From an uncultured Anaerolineae bacterium (GTDB lineage Bacteria; Chloroflexota; Anaerolineae; J036; Brachytrichaceae), in the NCBI GenBank assembly GCA_937959265.1, contig CALGMA010000002.1:1-64000 (forward strand): DNA of 64,000 nucleotides. Reading direction: 5' to 3'. Each line of letters opens with the position of its first letter. The stretch's first letter is position 1. Positions 44,783 to 56,825 of the stretch are shown piece after piece. Position numbers and translations under genes: made by a program. The notes beneath the pieces are model-generated. The model saw only the letters and a program-made list of their open reading frames with translations, was not told where the DNA came from and searched no databases.

Positions 44783-46660
44783 ATGCCTAAGAGTCTACGA
44801 AATAACGTTATTCCGATCATACTGATTACGCTGGTGATCGCATACGCGGTGATGCAGTTTGCGAGCACCACGCGGAGAGCCGAGAACTCCGACCTGACCG
44901 AACTCGTTCGCCAGATTAACGCCGGCAATATCACCGAGCTGACGATCTCTGCCGATGGCTCCACTATCCGCGCGCGTCGCAAAGACACCCCCAACACGCC
45001 TATTATCGTTAACAAGGAAACGAACGTGGACGCCAGCGCGCTGCTGAAGAACTTCGGCGTGCCCACCGAAGCGCTGAACGGCCTGACCTACTCCGTCGAG
45101 TCCGTTCCCTTCATCACCCAGATCTCAAGCGTGCTGCTGTATTTGCTGCCGGTGCTGCTGATCGGTGGGTTCTTCCTGTTCACTATGCGCCGGGCGCAGA
45201 GCGGCGCAGATCAAGCGTTCTCATTCGGCCGCAGCCGTGCGCGCCGCATGACCAGCGAAAATCCGGTAGTGACATTTGCCGATGTGGCCGGCTGCGACGA
45301 AGCCAAGCAAGAGTTGGTTGAGGTCGTGGAGTTTCTGAAGAATCCGGAGAAGTTCATCCAACTCGGCGCGCGCATCCCCAAGGGCGTGCTGCTCGTCGGA
45401 CCGCCTGGGTCGGGGAAGACGCTGCTGGCGAAGGCGGTGGCCGGTGAGGCCGGCGTGCCATTCTTCAGCCTGTCCGGCTCGGAGTTCGTCGAGCTATTCG
45501 TCGGCGTAGGCGCCAGCCGCGTGCGCGACCTGTTCGACCAGGCCAAGAAGGCAGCGCCCTGCATCGTGTTCATTGACGAAATTGACGCCGTCGGTCGCCA
45601 GCGCGGCGCCGGCCTGGGCGGCGGCAACGACGAACGCGAGCAGACGCTCAACCAGATGCTGGTCGAGATGGATGGCTTTAACACCGACACCAACGTGATT
45701 ATCACCGCAGCCACCAACCGGCCCGACATCCTCGACCCAGCGCTGCTGCGCCCGGGTCGCTTCGACCGGCGCGTCACCGTCGACGCCCCCGACGTCAAAG
45801 GGCGCGAGGCGATCTTGAAAGTACACACACGCGGCAAGCCGCTCAAGTCCGATGTGGACCTGGCGCTGATCGCGCGTCAGACCCCCGGCTTCACCGGCGC
45901 GGACATCGAGAACCTCGTCAACGAGGCGGCCATCCTCGCCGCGCGCAGCGGCAAGACCGAGATCGGCCAGGCCGAACTGCAGGCAGCCATCGAGAAGGTT
46001 GCTCTCGGTCCGGAGCGCCGCAGCCGCCTGATGACGCCGCGTGAGAAGGAAATCGTCGCCTATCATGAAGCCGGCCACGCCGTCGCTGCGGCGCTGACGC
46101 CGGAGGCAGAGATCGCCGTGCAGAAGGTGACGATCGTGCCCCGCGGCATGGCCGGCGGCGTGACCTGGCTCACGCCGGAGAAGGACGAAACGGCGCTCTC
46201 GATGACCAAGAAACGCATGGAGGCGCAACTGGTCTACATGCTCGCTGGACGCGCTGCCGAAGAGATCGTGTTCGAGGACGTGACGGCCGGCGCGGTCAGC
46301 GACTTGGAGCGCGCGTCGAATATCGCGCGCAACATGGTGCGCGCCTATGGCATGAGCGACGAGCTTGGGCCGGTGTCCTTTGGCGAGCGCAGCGACCTGG
46401 TATTCCTGGGTCGAGAGATCGCAGAAGGCCGGAACTACAGCGAGAAAGTCGCCGAGAAAATTGACAGCGAAGTGAGCAAGATCATCTGGCGGGCTTACAG
46501 CCGGGCCAAGCAGTTGCTGATTGACAATCGCGACAAACTGGTGGCCGTCGCCAAGGCGCTGCTCGAACGCGAAACGCTGGACGCTAATGAATTTAGAGCC
46601 GTCGTCGGCATAGCGGCGTTACCGGCCCCTACGCCTTCGCAGAACGGTATGCCGGCCTGA
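44783..46660 (+). CDS. ftsH: ATP-dependent zinc metalloprotease FtsH
   Basis: The 625-residue membrane protease has two N-terminal helices flanking an outer domain, the AAA module with Walker [17 protein letters not shown], Walker [21 protein letters not shown], the [23 protein letters not shown], and the peptidase HEAGH near residue 428 with a later zinc Asp region. It degrades damaged membrane proteins, including photosystem subunits in phototrophs. GAGGGA precedes the ATG. It diverges from the sensor kinase gene. Confidence 0.97.
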   Translation: MPKSLRNNVIPIILITLVIAYAVMQFASTTRRAENSDLTELVRQINAGNITELTISADGSTIRARRKDTPNTPIIVNKETNVDASALLKNFGVPTEALNGLTYSVESVPFITQISSVLLYLLPVLLIGGFFLFTMRRAQSGADQAFSFGRSRARRMTSENPVVTFADVAGCDEAKQELVEVVEFLKNPEKFIQLGARIPKGVLLVGPPGSGKTLLAKAVAGEAGVPFFSLSGSEFVELFVGVGASRVRDLFDQAKKAAPCIVFIDEIDAVGRQRGAGLGGGNDEREQTLNQMLVEMDGFNTDTNVIITAATNRPDILDPALLRPGRFDRRVTVDAPDVKGREAILKVHTRGKPLKSDVDLALIARQTPGFTGADIENLVNEAAILAARSGKTEIGQAELQAAIEKVALGPERRSRLMTPREKEIVAYHEAGHAVAAALTPEAEIAVQKVTIVPRGMAGGVTWLTPEKDETALSMTKKRMEAQLVYMLAGRAAEEIVFEDVTAGAVSDLERASNIARNMVRAYGMSDELGPVSFGERSDLVFLGREIAEGRNYSEKVAEKIDSEVSKIIWRAYSRAKQLLIDNRDKLVAVAKALLERETLDANEFRAVVGIAALPAPTPSQNGMPA

Positions 46661-46738
46661 GCCAACCGCCTGCACCACGCTGATTCCGCTGCGGCGCTTC
46701 GATGAGAGGCGCGGCAGGACTTTTCTGGAAGGCTGTAG

Positions 46739-46770
46739 GGGTGGGCGAAGGAAGCGCCTTCGTTCAACCC
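46739..46770. repeat. Dispersed palindrome, degenerate copy
   Basis: GGGTGGGCGAAGG and CCTTCGTTCAACCC form an imperfect inverted repeat between the convergent ftsH and YitT genes. It resembles the copies at 13442, 47798 and 51423. Confidence 0.5.
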
Positions 46771-46817
46771 ATGCATCTCGTGAAAAGAGCTTTCAGACGC
46801 GCTCCTGGGTGCGCCGA

Positions 46818-47708
46818 TCATCTTTGCTCGAACTGGCGAAAGCCCTCGCCATACACCTCCTGCGCCTGGCCAATGACCATAAACGCCTGTGGATCCGTCT
46901 GCGCCACCAGCGCCTTGAGCACCGAGGTCTCGGCGCGGCTAATGACGACGAACAGGATGGGACGTTGCGCGCCGGTGTAAGCGCCGGTTGCTGACCAGCG
47001 CGTCACGCCACGCCCCATTCGGCTCATCACCGCCTGCGCCACTTCCTCCGGCTTCTGCGTGATGATGAGCGCCGTGCGCCCGATCTGCACGCCTTCGCTG
47101 ATTGTTTCGGCAGCGACGCCGCTTACATATAGCGCGATGACGGCGTAGAGCGCCTTCTCCCAGCCGAAGATGAGGCCAGCCAGCGCGATGACGATTACGT
47201 CGGTGAACAGGTAGCTCTGGCTGAGCGGGATTGAGCGCCAGCGCACCAGCAACAGGGCCAGGATGTCGGTGCCGCCGGTGGTGGCCTGGGCGCGAAAGAC
47301 CAGGCCCATCCCGATACCGCCGATGATGCCGCCGAACAGCGTGTTTAACACGATGTCGTTTGTCACACCGCCCACGCCAGCGCGTTCGAGCAGCGCCGTC
47401 GCTCCGCCGTAGAGCACGACGGTCACTATCGTGCGAATCAGAAAGCGCCACCCGCCCAGATACCGCATGCCCAGGGCGAACAGGGGCAGGTTGAGCAATA
47501 GCACCCAGACGCCGATGGCGATGGCAAATGGCAGGGCGCGGCTCAGGATAAGCGCCAATCCGCTCACACCGCCCGGCGCTAGGTCGGCAGGCGCAAGGAA
47601 GACCGCGACCGAGATCGCCTGGATGATCGCGCCGGCGACGATGAAGGCATAGTCGCGCGAGAGGAGGAACCAGCGATGTGAGGCGAGGGACACAAAGGGC
47701 GATTTCAC
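46818..47708 (-). CDS. YitT-family membrane protein (DUF161/DUF2179)
   Basis: The 296-residue protein has five or six N-terminal helices (AFIVAGAIIQAISVAVFLAP, GLVFRAQATTGGTDILALLL) and a soluble C-terminal DUF2179 domain starting near GRTALIITQKPEEVAQAVMS. Family function is not established. Start is GTG, 7 nt after TACAGT on the minus strand, in keeping with a leaderless mRNA. It diverges from ettA with a dispersed palindrome in between. Confidence 0.85.
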   Translation of the reverse strand: MKSPFVSLASHRWFLLSRDYAFIVAGAIIQAISVAVFLAPADLAPGGVSGLALILSRALPFAIAIGVWVLLLNLPLFALGMRYLGGWRFLIRTIVTVVLYGGATALLERAGVGGVTNDIVLNTLFGGIIGGIGMGLVFRAQATTGGTDILALLLVRWRSIPLSQSYLFTDVIVIALAGLIFGWEKALYAVIALYVSGVAAETISEGVQIGRTALIITQKPEEVAQAVMSRMGRGVTRWSATGAYTGAQRPILFVVISRAETSVLKALVAQTDPQAFMVIGQAQEVYGEGFRQFEQR

Positions 47709-47797
47709 AGGCCGAACTGTATCGCACTATCGCACATGGGCTGGCAGAGAACAATGTCTTTGTCCACAAGCGCATTTCTCCGCAGAGGCCGACATGA

Positions 47798-47824
47798 GTA
47801 GGCGCAGGCAATGCCTGCGCCTAC
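47798..47824. repeat. Dispersed palindrome, AGGCAATGCCT family (copy 2)
   Basis: GTAGGCGCAGGCA and TGCCTGCGCCTAC are perfect 13-bp arms around one A. It lies between the divergent YitT and ettA genes. Confidence 0.8.
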
Positions 47825-47904
47825 CCAGCCGATCTTTCGTATGTTGCGCCTAAGCCCAACGAGAAACGCGCTCGGGCAAAATGCGAATGTTAGAATGCCG
47901 TCGC

Positions 47905-49596
47905 ATGGAAACCAGGCTTCGCCGAGAAGCCTGGTTTCATTCGGCTATGGCAGAAACCAACAAAGTCATCTACTCGATGGTGCGCGTGGGCCGCATCCAC
48001 CCGCCCAACAAACAGGTCTTGCGCGATATTTCGCTCGGCTTTTATTACGGCGCGAAGATCGGCGTGCTAGGCCTAAACGGCGCCGGCAAGAGCACGCTGC
48101 TGCGCATCATGGCCGGCGTGGATCAGGACTACATCGGCGAGACCGTCCTCTCGCCGGGCTACACCCGTGGCTTGCTGGAGCAAGAGCCGCAGCTCGACCC
48201 GACCAAAACCGTCAAACAGGTGGTCGAGGAAGCCGTGCAGCCGCTGGTGGACTTGATGAAACAGTACGAGGCGATCAACGAGAAATTCGCCGAGCCGGAC
48301 GCCGACTACGACAAGTTGCTCGAAGAACAATCCCGGCTTCAGGAGGAGCTGGACAAGCACGACGTCTGGACGCTGGATCAGCGGCTGGAAGTGGCGATGG
48401 ACGCCCTGCGCTGTCCGCCGCCCGACACGCCGGTTGGTGTGCTCTCCGGCGGCGAGCGCCGGCGCGTAGCGCTCTGCCGGCTGCTGCTCACCGAGCCGGA
48501 CATCCTGCTGCTCGACGAGCCGACGAACCACCTGGACGCCGAGTCGGTGAGCTGGCTGGAGAAACACCTGCGCGACTACAAGGGCACGGTCATCGCCGTC
48601 ACCCACGACCGCTACTTCCTGGACAACGTGGCCGAGTGGATCCTCGAACTCGACCGCGGCTACGGCATCCCGTGGAAGGGCAACTATTCGTCGTGGCTGG
48701 AGCAGAAGAAGAACCGGCTGGCTCTGGAAGAGAAAGCCGATCTTAGACGACAGCGCACGTTGGAGCGCGAACTGGAGTGGATCCGCATGTCGCCCAAGGC
48801 CCGACAGGCAAAGGGCAAGGCGCGCATCAACGCTTATGAGAAGCTCCTCTCTCAGGAGACCGAGAAGCGTCGCGAAGACCTGGAAATCTACATCCCACCC
48901 GGCCCGCGTTTGGGCAACGTGGTGATCGAGGCGCGGAACGTGACCAAGAAATACGGCGACCGCGTGCTCTATCAGGGGTTGAGCTTCGAAGTACCGCCCG
49001 GCGCAGTCGTCGGCATCATCGGCCCCAACGGCGTGGGCAAGACGACGCTGTTCCGCATGATCATCGGGCAGGAGAAGCCGGACGCCGGCGAGATCATCGT
49101 GGGCGAGACGGTCAAGCTCGGCTATGTGGACCAGAACCGCACGCTCGATCCCAACAAGACCGTGTGGGAGGAAATCAGCGGCGGCGAAGACTTCATCCAG
49201 CTCGGCCCGCGCAAAGTGCAAAGCCGCGCCTACGTGGCCAGCTTCAACTTCCTCGGCAGCGACCAACAGAAGAAGGTCGGCGCGCTCTCCGGCGGCGAGC
49301 GCAACCGCGTGCATCTAGCCAAGATGCTGAAGGAAGGCGCTAATGTGCTCCTGCTCGACGAGCCGACCAACGACCTGGACGTGAACACCCTGCGCGCCCT
49401 GGAGGACGCTATCGAGGAATTCGCCGGCTGCGCGCTGATCATCAGTCACGACCGCTGGTTCCTGGATCGCGTGGCCACCCACATCTTGGCCATTGAGGAC
49501 GATGGCGAAGTGCGCTGGTTCGTGGGCAACGTGAGCGATTACGAGGCAGCCTACCCGCGTCCGGTGCGCCGCAAACAGCGCAAGTTGCAGTTGTGA
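47905..49596 (+). CDS. ettA: ABC-F protein, energy-dependent translational throttle EttA type
   Basis: EttA-type ABC-F ATPases bind the ribosomal E site and gate translation by ATP level. Two ABC modules are seen: Walker A LNGAGKSTLLRI and PNGVGKTTLFRM, signatures LSGGERRRVALCR and LSGGERNRVHLAK, an arm region and the linker SPKARQAKGKARINAYEKLL typical of EttA. No membrane segment is present. TAGAAT ends 8 nt before the ATG at 47905; the ATG at 47947 (MAETNKVIYSM) gives the usual N-terminus, so the start is uncertain. A 13-bp hairpin lies between the two ATGs. Confidence 0.9.
   Translation: METRLRREAWFHSAMAETNKVIYSMVRVGRIHPPNKQVLRDISLGFYYGAKIGVLGLNGAGKSTLLRIMAGVDQDYIGETVLSPGYTRGLLEQEPQLDPTKTVKQVVEEAVQPLVDLMKQYEAINEKFAEPDADYDKLLEEQSRLQEELDKHDVWTLDQRLEVAMDALRCPPPDTPVGVLSGGERRRVALCRLLLTEPDILLLDEPTNHLDAESVSWLEKHLRDYKGTVIAVTHDRYFLDNVAEWILELDRGYGIPWKGNYSSWLEQKKNRLALEEKADLRRQRTLERELEWIRMSPKARQAKGKARINAYEKLLSQETEKRREDLEIYIPPGPRLGNVVIEARNVTKKYGDRVLYQGLSFEVPPGAVVGIIGPNGVGKTTLFRMIIGQEKPDAGEIIVGETVKLGYVDQNRTLDPNKTVWEEISGGEDFIQLGPRKVQSRAYVASFNFLGSDQQKKVGALSGGERNRVHLAKMLKEGANVLLLDEPTNDLDVNTLRALEDAIEEFAGCALIISHDRWFLDRVATHILAIEDDGEVRWFVGNVSDYEAAYPRPVRRKQRKLQL
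47908..47938 (+). promoter_or_regulatory. Perfect hairpin at the 5' end of the ettA message
   Basis: GAAACCAGGCTTC (47908-47920) and GAAGCCTGGTTTC (47926-47938) form a 13-bp perfect stem with a GCCGA loop, 12 nt after the -10-like TAGAAT and just before ATG 47947. It would cap the mRNA or act as an attenuator. Confidence 0.75.
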
Positions 49597-49634
49597 GCCT
49601 CGCGCACCCCGCTCAGTTCTACAATCGCCGCTCG

Positions 49635-51350
49635 ATGATTGCCCGAATGCTCAAGCGCGTCGGCTGCTGTGCGTGCGCCGCGCTCATCCTGGCCGCGTGC
49701 GGCGGCGCGCCCCAGCCTGAACCGACGCCCGCGATCACCGTCATCTTCTACGCAACGCCCACGCCGACGCCCGAACCCACACCGACGCCTATCCCGGTTG
49801 AGACGATCTGGATAGACCCGGCGCTGCCGGAGGGCTGGCACGAGTGGCTGGCGCAGCAGGTGAGCGACTTTGCTCGACAGGCCACGTCATCACAGCGGCA
49901 GGTCGCCATAACCGACAACCCGAACGCCGACGCGCGCATCAGCGCAGGCGATGCCGGCGCGCCGCTCATCACCCACACCCTCGCGGTTGCTGCGCCCTTC
50001 CCCACTGTGGCCGACGGCATCGCGTCGGCCGACTTCATACGCTTCTGGCGTGGGGAACCGGCCGCGCTGGCCGGCCTCTCGGATGATGGGCAGACGCCCC
50101 CGACGCTTTTCGTAGATGCGGAGACGCGCGCTGCATTGACGCTGTTGTTCGGCCCGGCCGCCGAGTCGCCCAACATTCAAATCGTAGCGGCCGAAGACGT
50201 GCTCACGGCTACCTGGGCAGCTCGGCCGGCCTCGTTCGCCGTCGTGCCTTTCGACCGGCTGGAGGTGCGCTGGAAGCTGCTGCATGTGGACGGCGTCAAC
50301 TTATTCGAGCGCGAGGCCGACATGGGCACCTACCCGCTCACGCTAAGCGTGCGCGCGCAGGGCAAGCCGGCGCTGATCGCCGAGATCGCGGCTGCCGTGC
50401 CGACGGCCAACAACCGCGACCTGGACAAGATGGCCATCGTCGCCATGACGGGCGTCACCGCTCTTGTGCGCGGCACGGCCGTGCGCATGGAGGAGAAGGG
50501 CATCACCTATCCGGCCGAGAAAATCCGCGACTGGTTAACCACCGCCGACATCACCCACATCAGCAACGAGGTCTCGTTCTGGGAAAACTGCCCGCCGCCC
50601 TCGTTCAAATCCGGCGTGGTGATGTGCTCCGACCCGCGCTACATCGCACTGCTGCGCTACGTCGGCACAGACGTGATCGAGCTGACCGGCAACCACCTCT
50701 GGGACTACGGCTACCAACGGTTGATCCCAACGATTGAGATGTATGAGCAGGAGGGTTGGCGTTACTTCGGCGGCGGACGCGACCTGGCCGATGCGCTGAA
50801 GCCGCTGACGATGACGGTGAACGGCAACCGGATCGCTTTCATCGGCTGCAACTACTTTGGCGCAAATTGGGCCACCGAGCGGCTGCCGGGTTCAGCGCCA
50901 TGCAGCCCAGACGATCCGAAGGACTTAACCTACCAGATCGAGACCATTCGCCAACTGAAGGCCGAAGGCTACAACGTGATCGCCACGCTGCAATACGAGG
51001 AGTACTACTTCTACCAGTCCACCCCTCAGCAGCGACGCGACTTCGCTGCGCTGCGCGACGCCGGCGCTGTGGCAGTCAACGGCAGCCAGGGCCACCATGT
51101 GCAGGGCTTCGATGTGAACGCCGACGGCTTCATCCACTGGGGCACGGGCAACATCTTCTTCGGCGACCAGACCTTCTCAGTCGGCGCGCTGACGACAATG
51201 GTGGATCGCCACGTGTTCTACGACAACCGCTATCTCGGCGCCGACCTGCGCACGGCATTCATCGAGGACCTATCGCAGCCACGCCCGATGACGCCGGAGG
51301 AGCGCGCCGAGCTGCTGCGCACGCTGTTCGCGGTGAGCCGGTTTCAATGA
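49635..51350 (+). CDS. CapA-family lipoprotein (poly-gamma-glutamate-type metallophosphatase)
   Basis: The 571-residue protein has a lipoprotein signal peptide with ILAAC (Cys22), a Pro/Thr-rich stretch, an N-terminal region (about 50-260) resembling a periplasmic binding fold, and a C-terminal CapA domain: AMTGVTALVRGTAVRMEEK, ISNEVSFWENCPPP, DVIELTGNHLWDYGYQ, and GSQGHHVQGFDVNADGFIHW with metal ligands. CapA proteins take part in polymer synthesis or export. The ATG at 49635 is 9 nt after TACAAT; the frame upstream to 49593 lacks a signal peptide. Confidence 0.88.
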   Translation: MIARMLKRVGCCACAALILAACGGAPQPEPTPAITVIFYATPTPTPEPTPTPIPVETIWIDPALPEGWHEWLAQQVSDFARQATSSQRQVAITDNPNADARISAGDAGAPLITHTLAVAAPFPTVADGIASADFIRFWRGEPAALAGLSDDGQTPPTLFVDAETRAALTLLFGPAAESPNIQIVAAEDVLTATWAARPASFAVVPFDRLEVRWKLLHVDGVNLFEREADMGTYPLTLSVRAQGKPALIAEIAAAVPTANNRDLDKMAIVAMTGVTALVRGTAVRMEEKGITYPAEKIRDWLTTADITHISNEVSFWENCPPPSFKSGVVMCSDPRYIALLRYVGTDVIELTGNHLWDYGYQRLIPTIEMYEQEGWRYFGGGRDLADALKPLTMTVNGNRIAFIGCNYFGANWATERLPGSAPCSPDDPKDLTYQIETIRQLKAEGYNVIATLQYEEYYFYQSTPQQRRDFAALRDAGAVAVNGSQGHHVQGFDVNADGFIHWGTGNIFFGDQTFSVGALTTMVDRHVFYDNRYLGADLRTAFIEDLSQPRPMTPEERAELLRTLFAVSRFQ

Positions 51351-51420
51351 TGAGTGATGCGAAGACGGTCGTCAGCTACGCAATTGAGAATCTATCCAAA
51401 ACACGCAGCATGAAATGCGC

Positions 51421-51455
<35 letters not shown>

Positions 51456-51475
51456 TGGACATTTCCGGATAGGCT

Positions 51476-52429
51476 CTAAGCGCCAGCCAATTCGATCATC
51501 CGCGTCACGAACAGCCGCATGAACCGCTCGGCGTCTACGTCTAGCGCGACACACATGTTAGGCGGCCGGCCAGTCAGCCGCCAAAAGTCAGCGCAGGTGG
51601 CAGCGTGGGCCGGGCCATCCCCTGTTTCCACGTCCACATACAGCGCCTCCGTGGTCACCAGGTCGGGGGCGAAGACTAGCGCCATCGCCAGCGCGTCGTT
51701 GATGGCGCAGCCTTCGATGTTCTGGGCCGTCTTGTGATACTCGATGTAGAAGCGCGTCGCGTCGGCGATGAAGCGAACGATCGAGGTGCGTGTGCCGGCC
51801 TGAGTGGCGATGTACTGCATGTCCGCCTCGCGGAACAAGCACCGGTAAGTCACATCCAGCGGGACGAGCGTGATCGGCAGGCCGCTGTGAAAGACGATGC
51901 GTGCAGCGTGCGGATCGCACCACACGTTGTATTCACCGCGCATGGGCATGTTGCCTTCGTGCCGGAACGCGCCGCCCATGATGATGCAGCGTCGAACGGC
52001 GTAGACGACGCGTGGCTCTCGGCGCACGGCCAGCGCGACGTTGGTCAGCGGTCCGGTCGCCACCAGCGTGACCTCTCCCGGCGCAGCGAGCAGCGTCTCG
52101 ATGAGGAAGTCCACGGCATGTCGGGCAAGCGGTCCAGCGCGCGGAGCCGGCAACTCGGCATAGCCCAGGCCGCTCAAGCCGTGTGTCTCGGTAGCGGGGG
52201 ACAGGTCTTTGACCAGCCCGCGCGCACATCCTTGCGCCACCGGCACATGAGCCGCGCCAGCCAATTCCAATACCGCCAGTGCATTGCGGGTTTCATGCTC
52301 GACCCGTGCGTTGCCGCCAACGGTAGTGACGCCGATGAGGTCAATCTCCGGCGAGGCGCAGGCCAGCAAGATCGCCAGCGCGTCGTCAATGCCTGGATCA
52401 CAGTCGAGCAAGACGCAGGATCGGTTCAT
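51476..52429 (-). CDS. Nucleoside hydrolase (inosine-uridine preferring type)
   Basis: The 317-residue protein cleaves ribonucleosides to base and ribose. The calcium-binding N-terminal motif LLDCDPGIDDALAILLACAS, the FPxG-like LVATGPLTNVALAVRREPR segment, IIMGGAFRHEGNMP and EYNVWCDPHAARIVF are characteristic of the family. The frame opens at 52513, but the ATG at 52429 fits the family N-terminus. It begins 23 nt after the Ser/Thr kinase stop on the same strand, so they may be co-transcribed. Confidence 0.92.
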   Translation of the reverse strand: MNRSCVLLDCDPGIDDALAILLACASPEIDLIGVTTVGGNARVEHETRNALAVLELAGAAHVPVAQGCARGLVKDLSPATETHGLSGLGYAELPAPRAGPLARHAVDFLIETLLAAPGEVTLVATGPLTNVALAVRREPRVVYAVRRCIIMGGAFRHEGNMPMRGEYNVWCDPHAARIVFHSGLPITLVPLDVTYRCLFREADMQYIATQAGTRTSIVRFIADATRFYIEYHKTAQNIEGCAINDALAMALVFAPDLVTTEALYVDVETGDGPAHAATCADFWRLTGRPPNMCVALDVDAERFMRLFVTRMIELAGA

Positions 52430-52452
52430 GGAGACAGAGCCGTCGGGCGCGC

Positions 52453-53433
52453 TTAGCCGACAAGCGAGGCGATCAACCCCGCCAGCGCCGCGATTCCTGC
52501 GATGACGAACCAAACACGATTCTCGTACAGGACGTCGCGCATCGAAGGCTTGCTGAACCGCTGCGCGGCGCTCGGCCGTGAGAGCGACTCGGTGCTGAAT
52601 AACATGTCCCTGAACTCAGCGATGCTGGATGGCCGATCATCCGGATGCATGGCAATCGCAGCGACCAACGCGCGCTCCACCGATTCGCTGATGGCCGGGT
52701 TGTGCTGGCGCGGTGATGCGAGCGCCGCTGGGCTGAGGAAGCGTTGGCGTGCATCGGCCGGCGGCGTGTTGGTAAGCAGGTGGTAGAGCGTAGCACCCAG
52801 TGCGTAGATGTCAGAGCGCGTGTCGGTGTGCGAGTCGTCCTCGCCGTACTGCTCCAGAGGTGTATAGGCCGCTGTGCCGCGCCCTTGTAGCACGGTGATC
52901 GTCTGCGACATGTCCTTCGAGAGCAACTTGACCAGGCCGAAATCCACTAATTTGACCAGCCCAGTGGGTGTGAGCTTGATGTTGCTAGGCTTGATGTCAC
53001 GATGGAGCACCGGCGGATCCTGGCTGTGCATGTACTCCAGCGCGTCACATAATTGGCGCGCCCAGGAAAGCACCTCGGCTTCGACCAAGAATTGCCCGTT
53101 GCGTCGCGCCTCGTCCATCAACTCCTTCAGGTTCTTGCCCGCCACATAGTCCATGACGATATAGTCCAGCTCATCTTCGCTGAAGTAATCCGACACTTTG
53201 GGCAGATTAGGATGGTCAAGTCGGGCCAGTATGCTCGCTTCGCGGGAGAACTGGTGCTGTAACTCGGCGATCAAGGCCGGTTCGATATTGGGGTCAATGC
53301 GCACCGCTTTCACAGCACATTTACGTCCCTCGAGTCGGAGGTCTTCGGCCAGATAGACGGAACCCATGCCGCCTTGTCCGATGGCTGCTTCAATGCGATA
53401 ACGCCGGCGCAGGACCGTACCGGGCTGGAGCAT
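52453..53433 (-). CDS. Eukaryotic-like Ser/Thr protein kinase with C-terminal membrane helix
   Basis: The 326-residue kinase has the glycine loop IGQGGMGSVYLAED, the ATP lysine in CAVKAV, the catalytic loop HRDIKPSNIK, DFG in LVDFGLVKL and a C-terminal transmembrane helix (about 300-325); there is no extracellular domain. TACAAT (53446-53441 on the minus strand) ends 7 nt before the ATG at 53433, making this the better start than 53442. It diverges from an FHA-domain regulator, a likely substrate or partner. Confidence 0.92.
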   Translation of the reverse strand: MLQPGTVLRRRYRIEAAIGQGGMGSVYLAEDLRLEGRKCAVKAVRIDPNIEPALIAELQHQFSREASILARLDHPNLPKVSDYFSEDELDYIVMDYVAGKNLKELMDEARRNGQFLVEAEVLSWARQLCDALEYMHSQDPPVLHRDIKPSNIKLTPTGLVKLVDFGLVKLLSKDMSQTITVLQGRGTAAYTPLEQYGEDDSHTDTRSDIYALGATLYHLLTNTPPADARQRFLSPAALASPRQHNPAISESVERALVAAIAMHPDDRPSSIAEFRDMLFSTESLSRPSAAQRFSKPSMRDVLYENRVWFVIAGIAALAGLIASLVG

Positions 53434-53637
53434 ATCGCGCATTGTACCGTTAGTCGTTCATCTTTCGATTCCTCTGCGATGCCCTGCGTAGGGCAATCGC
53501 ATTGCAAAATGCACAACTCGTCAGGCAGAGAGCGGGCGCGACACCCCGCGCATCAGCGACAGTCTGATTGCCGGCGCGTGGATGGCGAAGCATGCTGCGA
53601 GCGCATCCAGCGCACACACTGATAGAATTGAAGCGCG

Positions 53638-54306
53638 ATGAACCAAGACGCACCCATGCTCATCATTGAAAGCGGCCAGTTGGCCGGTCAGCGCTGGCTG
53701 GTGGACAGCGACGTCGTGGTAATCGGCCGCGAAATCGGCATCGCTGATCTGATGTTGCCCGAGCGCCAGGTGTCGCGTCGCCATGCCAAGATCGAACGCA
53801 CGCCGGAAGGATTCGTGCTGACCGATCTGAACAGCAAGAACGGCACGTTTCTGAATGGCAAAGAGGTGAAGGAGCCCAAGCTGCTCCAAGATGGCGATGA
53901 GATCCAGATCGCGCTGTGCGTCAAGATCGCCTTCGTCGGCAGCGACGCAACAGCGCCGCTCAATGCCCGCCCGATCAGCAAGGCCATGCGTCCGGTGGTG
54001 CGCGGCATTCGCATTGACAAAGAGAGCCGCCGCGTTTACATCGCCGAGCAGGAGCTTGAGCCGCCACTCTCGTTGCAGCAGTATCGCCTGCTGGAGCTGC
54101 TCATGGACGCAAATGGCGGTTTGGTCTCCCGTCAGGACATCGTCGAGCGCGTGTGGGAGGGCGAAAGCGCCTACGGCGTGAGCGAGCAGGCCATTGACGC
54201 GCTGGTGCGACGCCTGCGCGACCGCATCGCCGAGCGCGACCCCGACCACGAATACATCGTCACCGTGCGCGGCCACGGCCTGCGGTTCGAGAACCGCTAC
54301 CAATAA
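53638..54306 (+). CDS. FHA domain fused to an OmpR-type winged helix
   Basis: The 222-residue protein has an FHA domain (about 8-98) with VIGREIGIADLMLPERQVSR, RRHAKIER and LNSKNGTFLNGKEV, and a C-terminal winged helix (about 125-220) ending YIVTVRGHGLRFENRYQ. FHA domains bind phosphothreonine, so phosphorylation by the divergent kinase could tune DNA binding. There is no receiver domain. TAGAAT ends 9 nt before the ATG and no Shine-Dalgarno is present. Confidence 0.9.
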   Translation: MNQDAPMLIIESGQLAGQRWLVDSDVVVIGREIGIADLMLPERQVSRRHAKIERTPEGFVLTDLNSKNGTFLNGKEVKEPKLLQDGDEIQIALCVKIAFVGSDATAPLNARPISKAMRPVVRGIRIDKESRRVYIAEQELEPPLSLQQYRLLELLMDANGGLVSRQDIVERVWEGESAYGVSEQAIDALVRRLRDRIAERDPDHEYIVTVRGHGLRFENRYQ

Positions 54307-54410
54307 GCAGGTAAGCAGCGCCGCATTTCGGCGCGCGATTGCTCGTCGCTGCGTAGCCGCTACGCCGGCGGCGCAATGGGACGCCCCATCCCCGCCACCT
54401 CGCGCTCTGC

Positions 54411-54416
54411 TATCAT
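54411..54416 (+). promoter_or_regulatory. Possible -10 element for the molybdenum hydroxylase unit
   Basis: TATCAT lies about 38 nt before a 14-codon open frame with its own Shine-Dalgarno, ahead of the molybdenum hydroxylase gene. I see no strong -35. Confidence 0.35.
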
Positions 54417-54454
54417 CCCTTCACACCAGCGAGCGCAAGAGCGAGGTGACACCT

Positions 54455-54499
54455 ATGACTGCGATCTTAGTAGCGCAGCTCTTCCCAGAAGTGATCTGA
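54455..54499 (+). CDS. 14-codon leader-type open frame before the molybdenum hydroxylase gene
   Basis: The frame encodes MTAILVAQLFPEVI. GAGGTGA (54442-54448) sits 6 nt before its ATG, an excellent ribosome-binding site, whereas the following large gene has none. Its stop is 7 nt before that gene's ATG, so ribosomes could reinitiate there. Whether the peptide matters is unknown. Confidence 0.5.
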   Translation: MTAILVAQLFPEVI

Positions 54500-54506
54500 C
54501 CGACCT

Positions 54507-56756
<2,250 letters not shown>

Positions 56757-56825
56757 CGCACCAAAGCCGATCATCCGACCTGCACGATGGCCTTCATAGG
56801 AAAGCGCTTCTACTCGTTCTAACAG

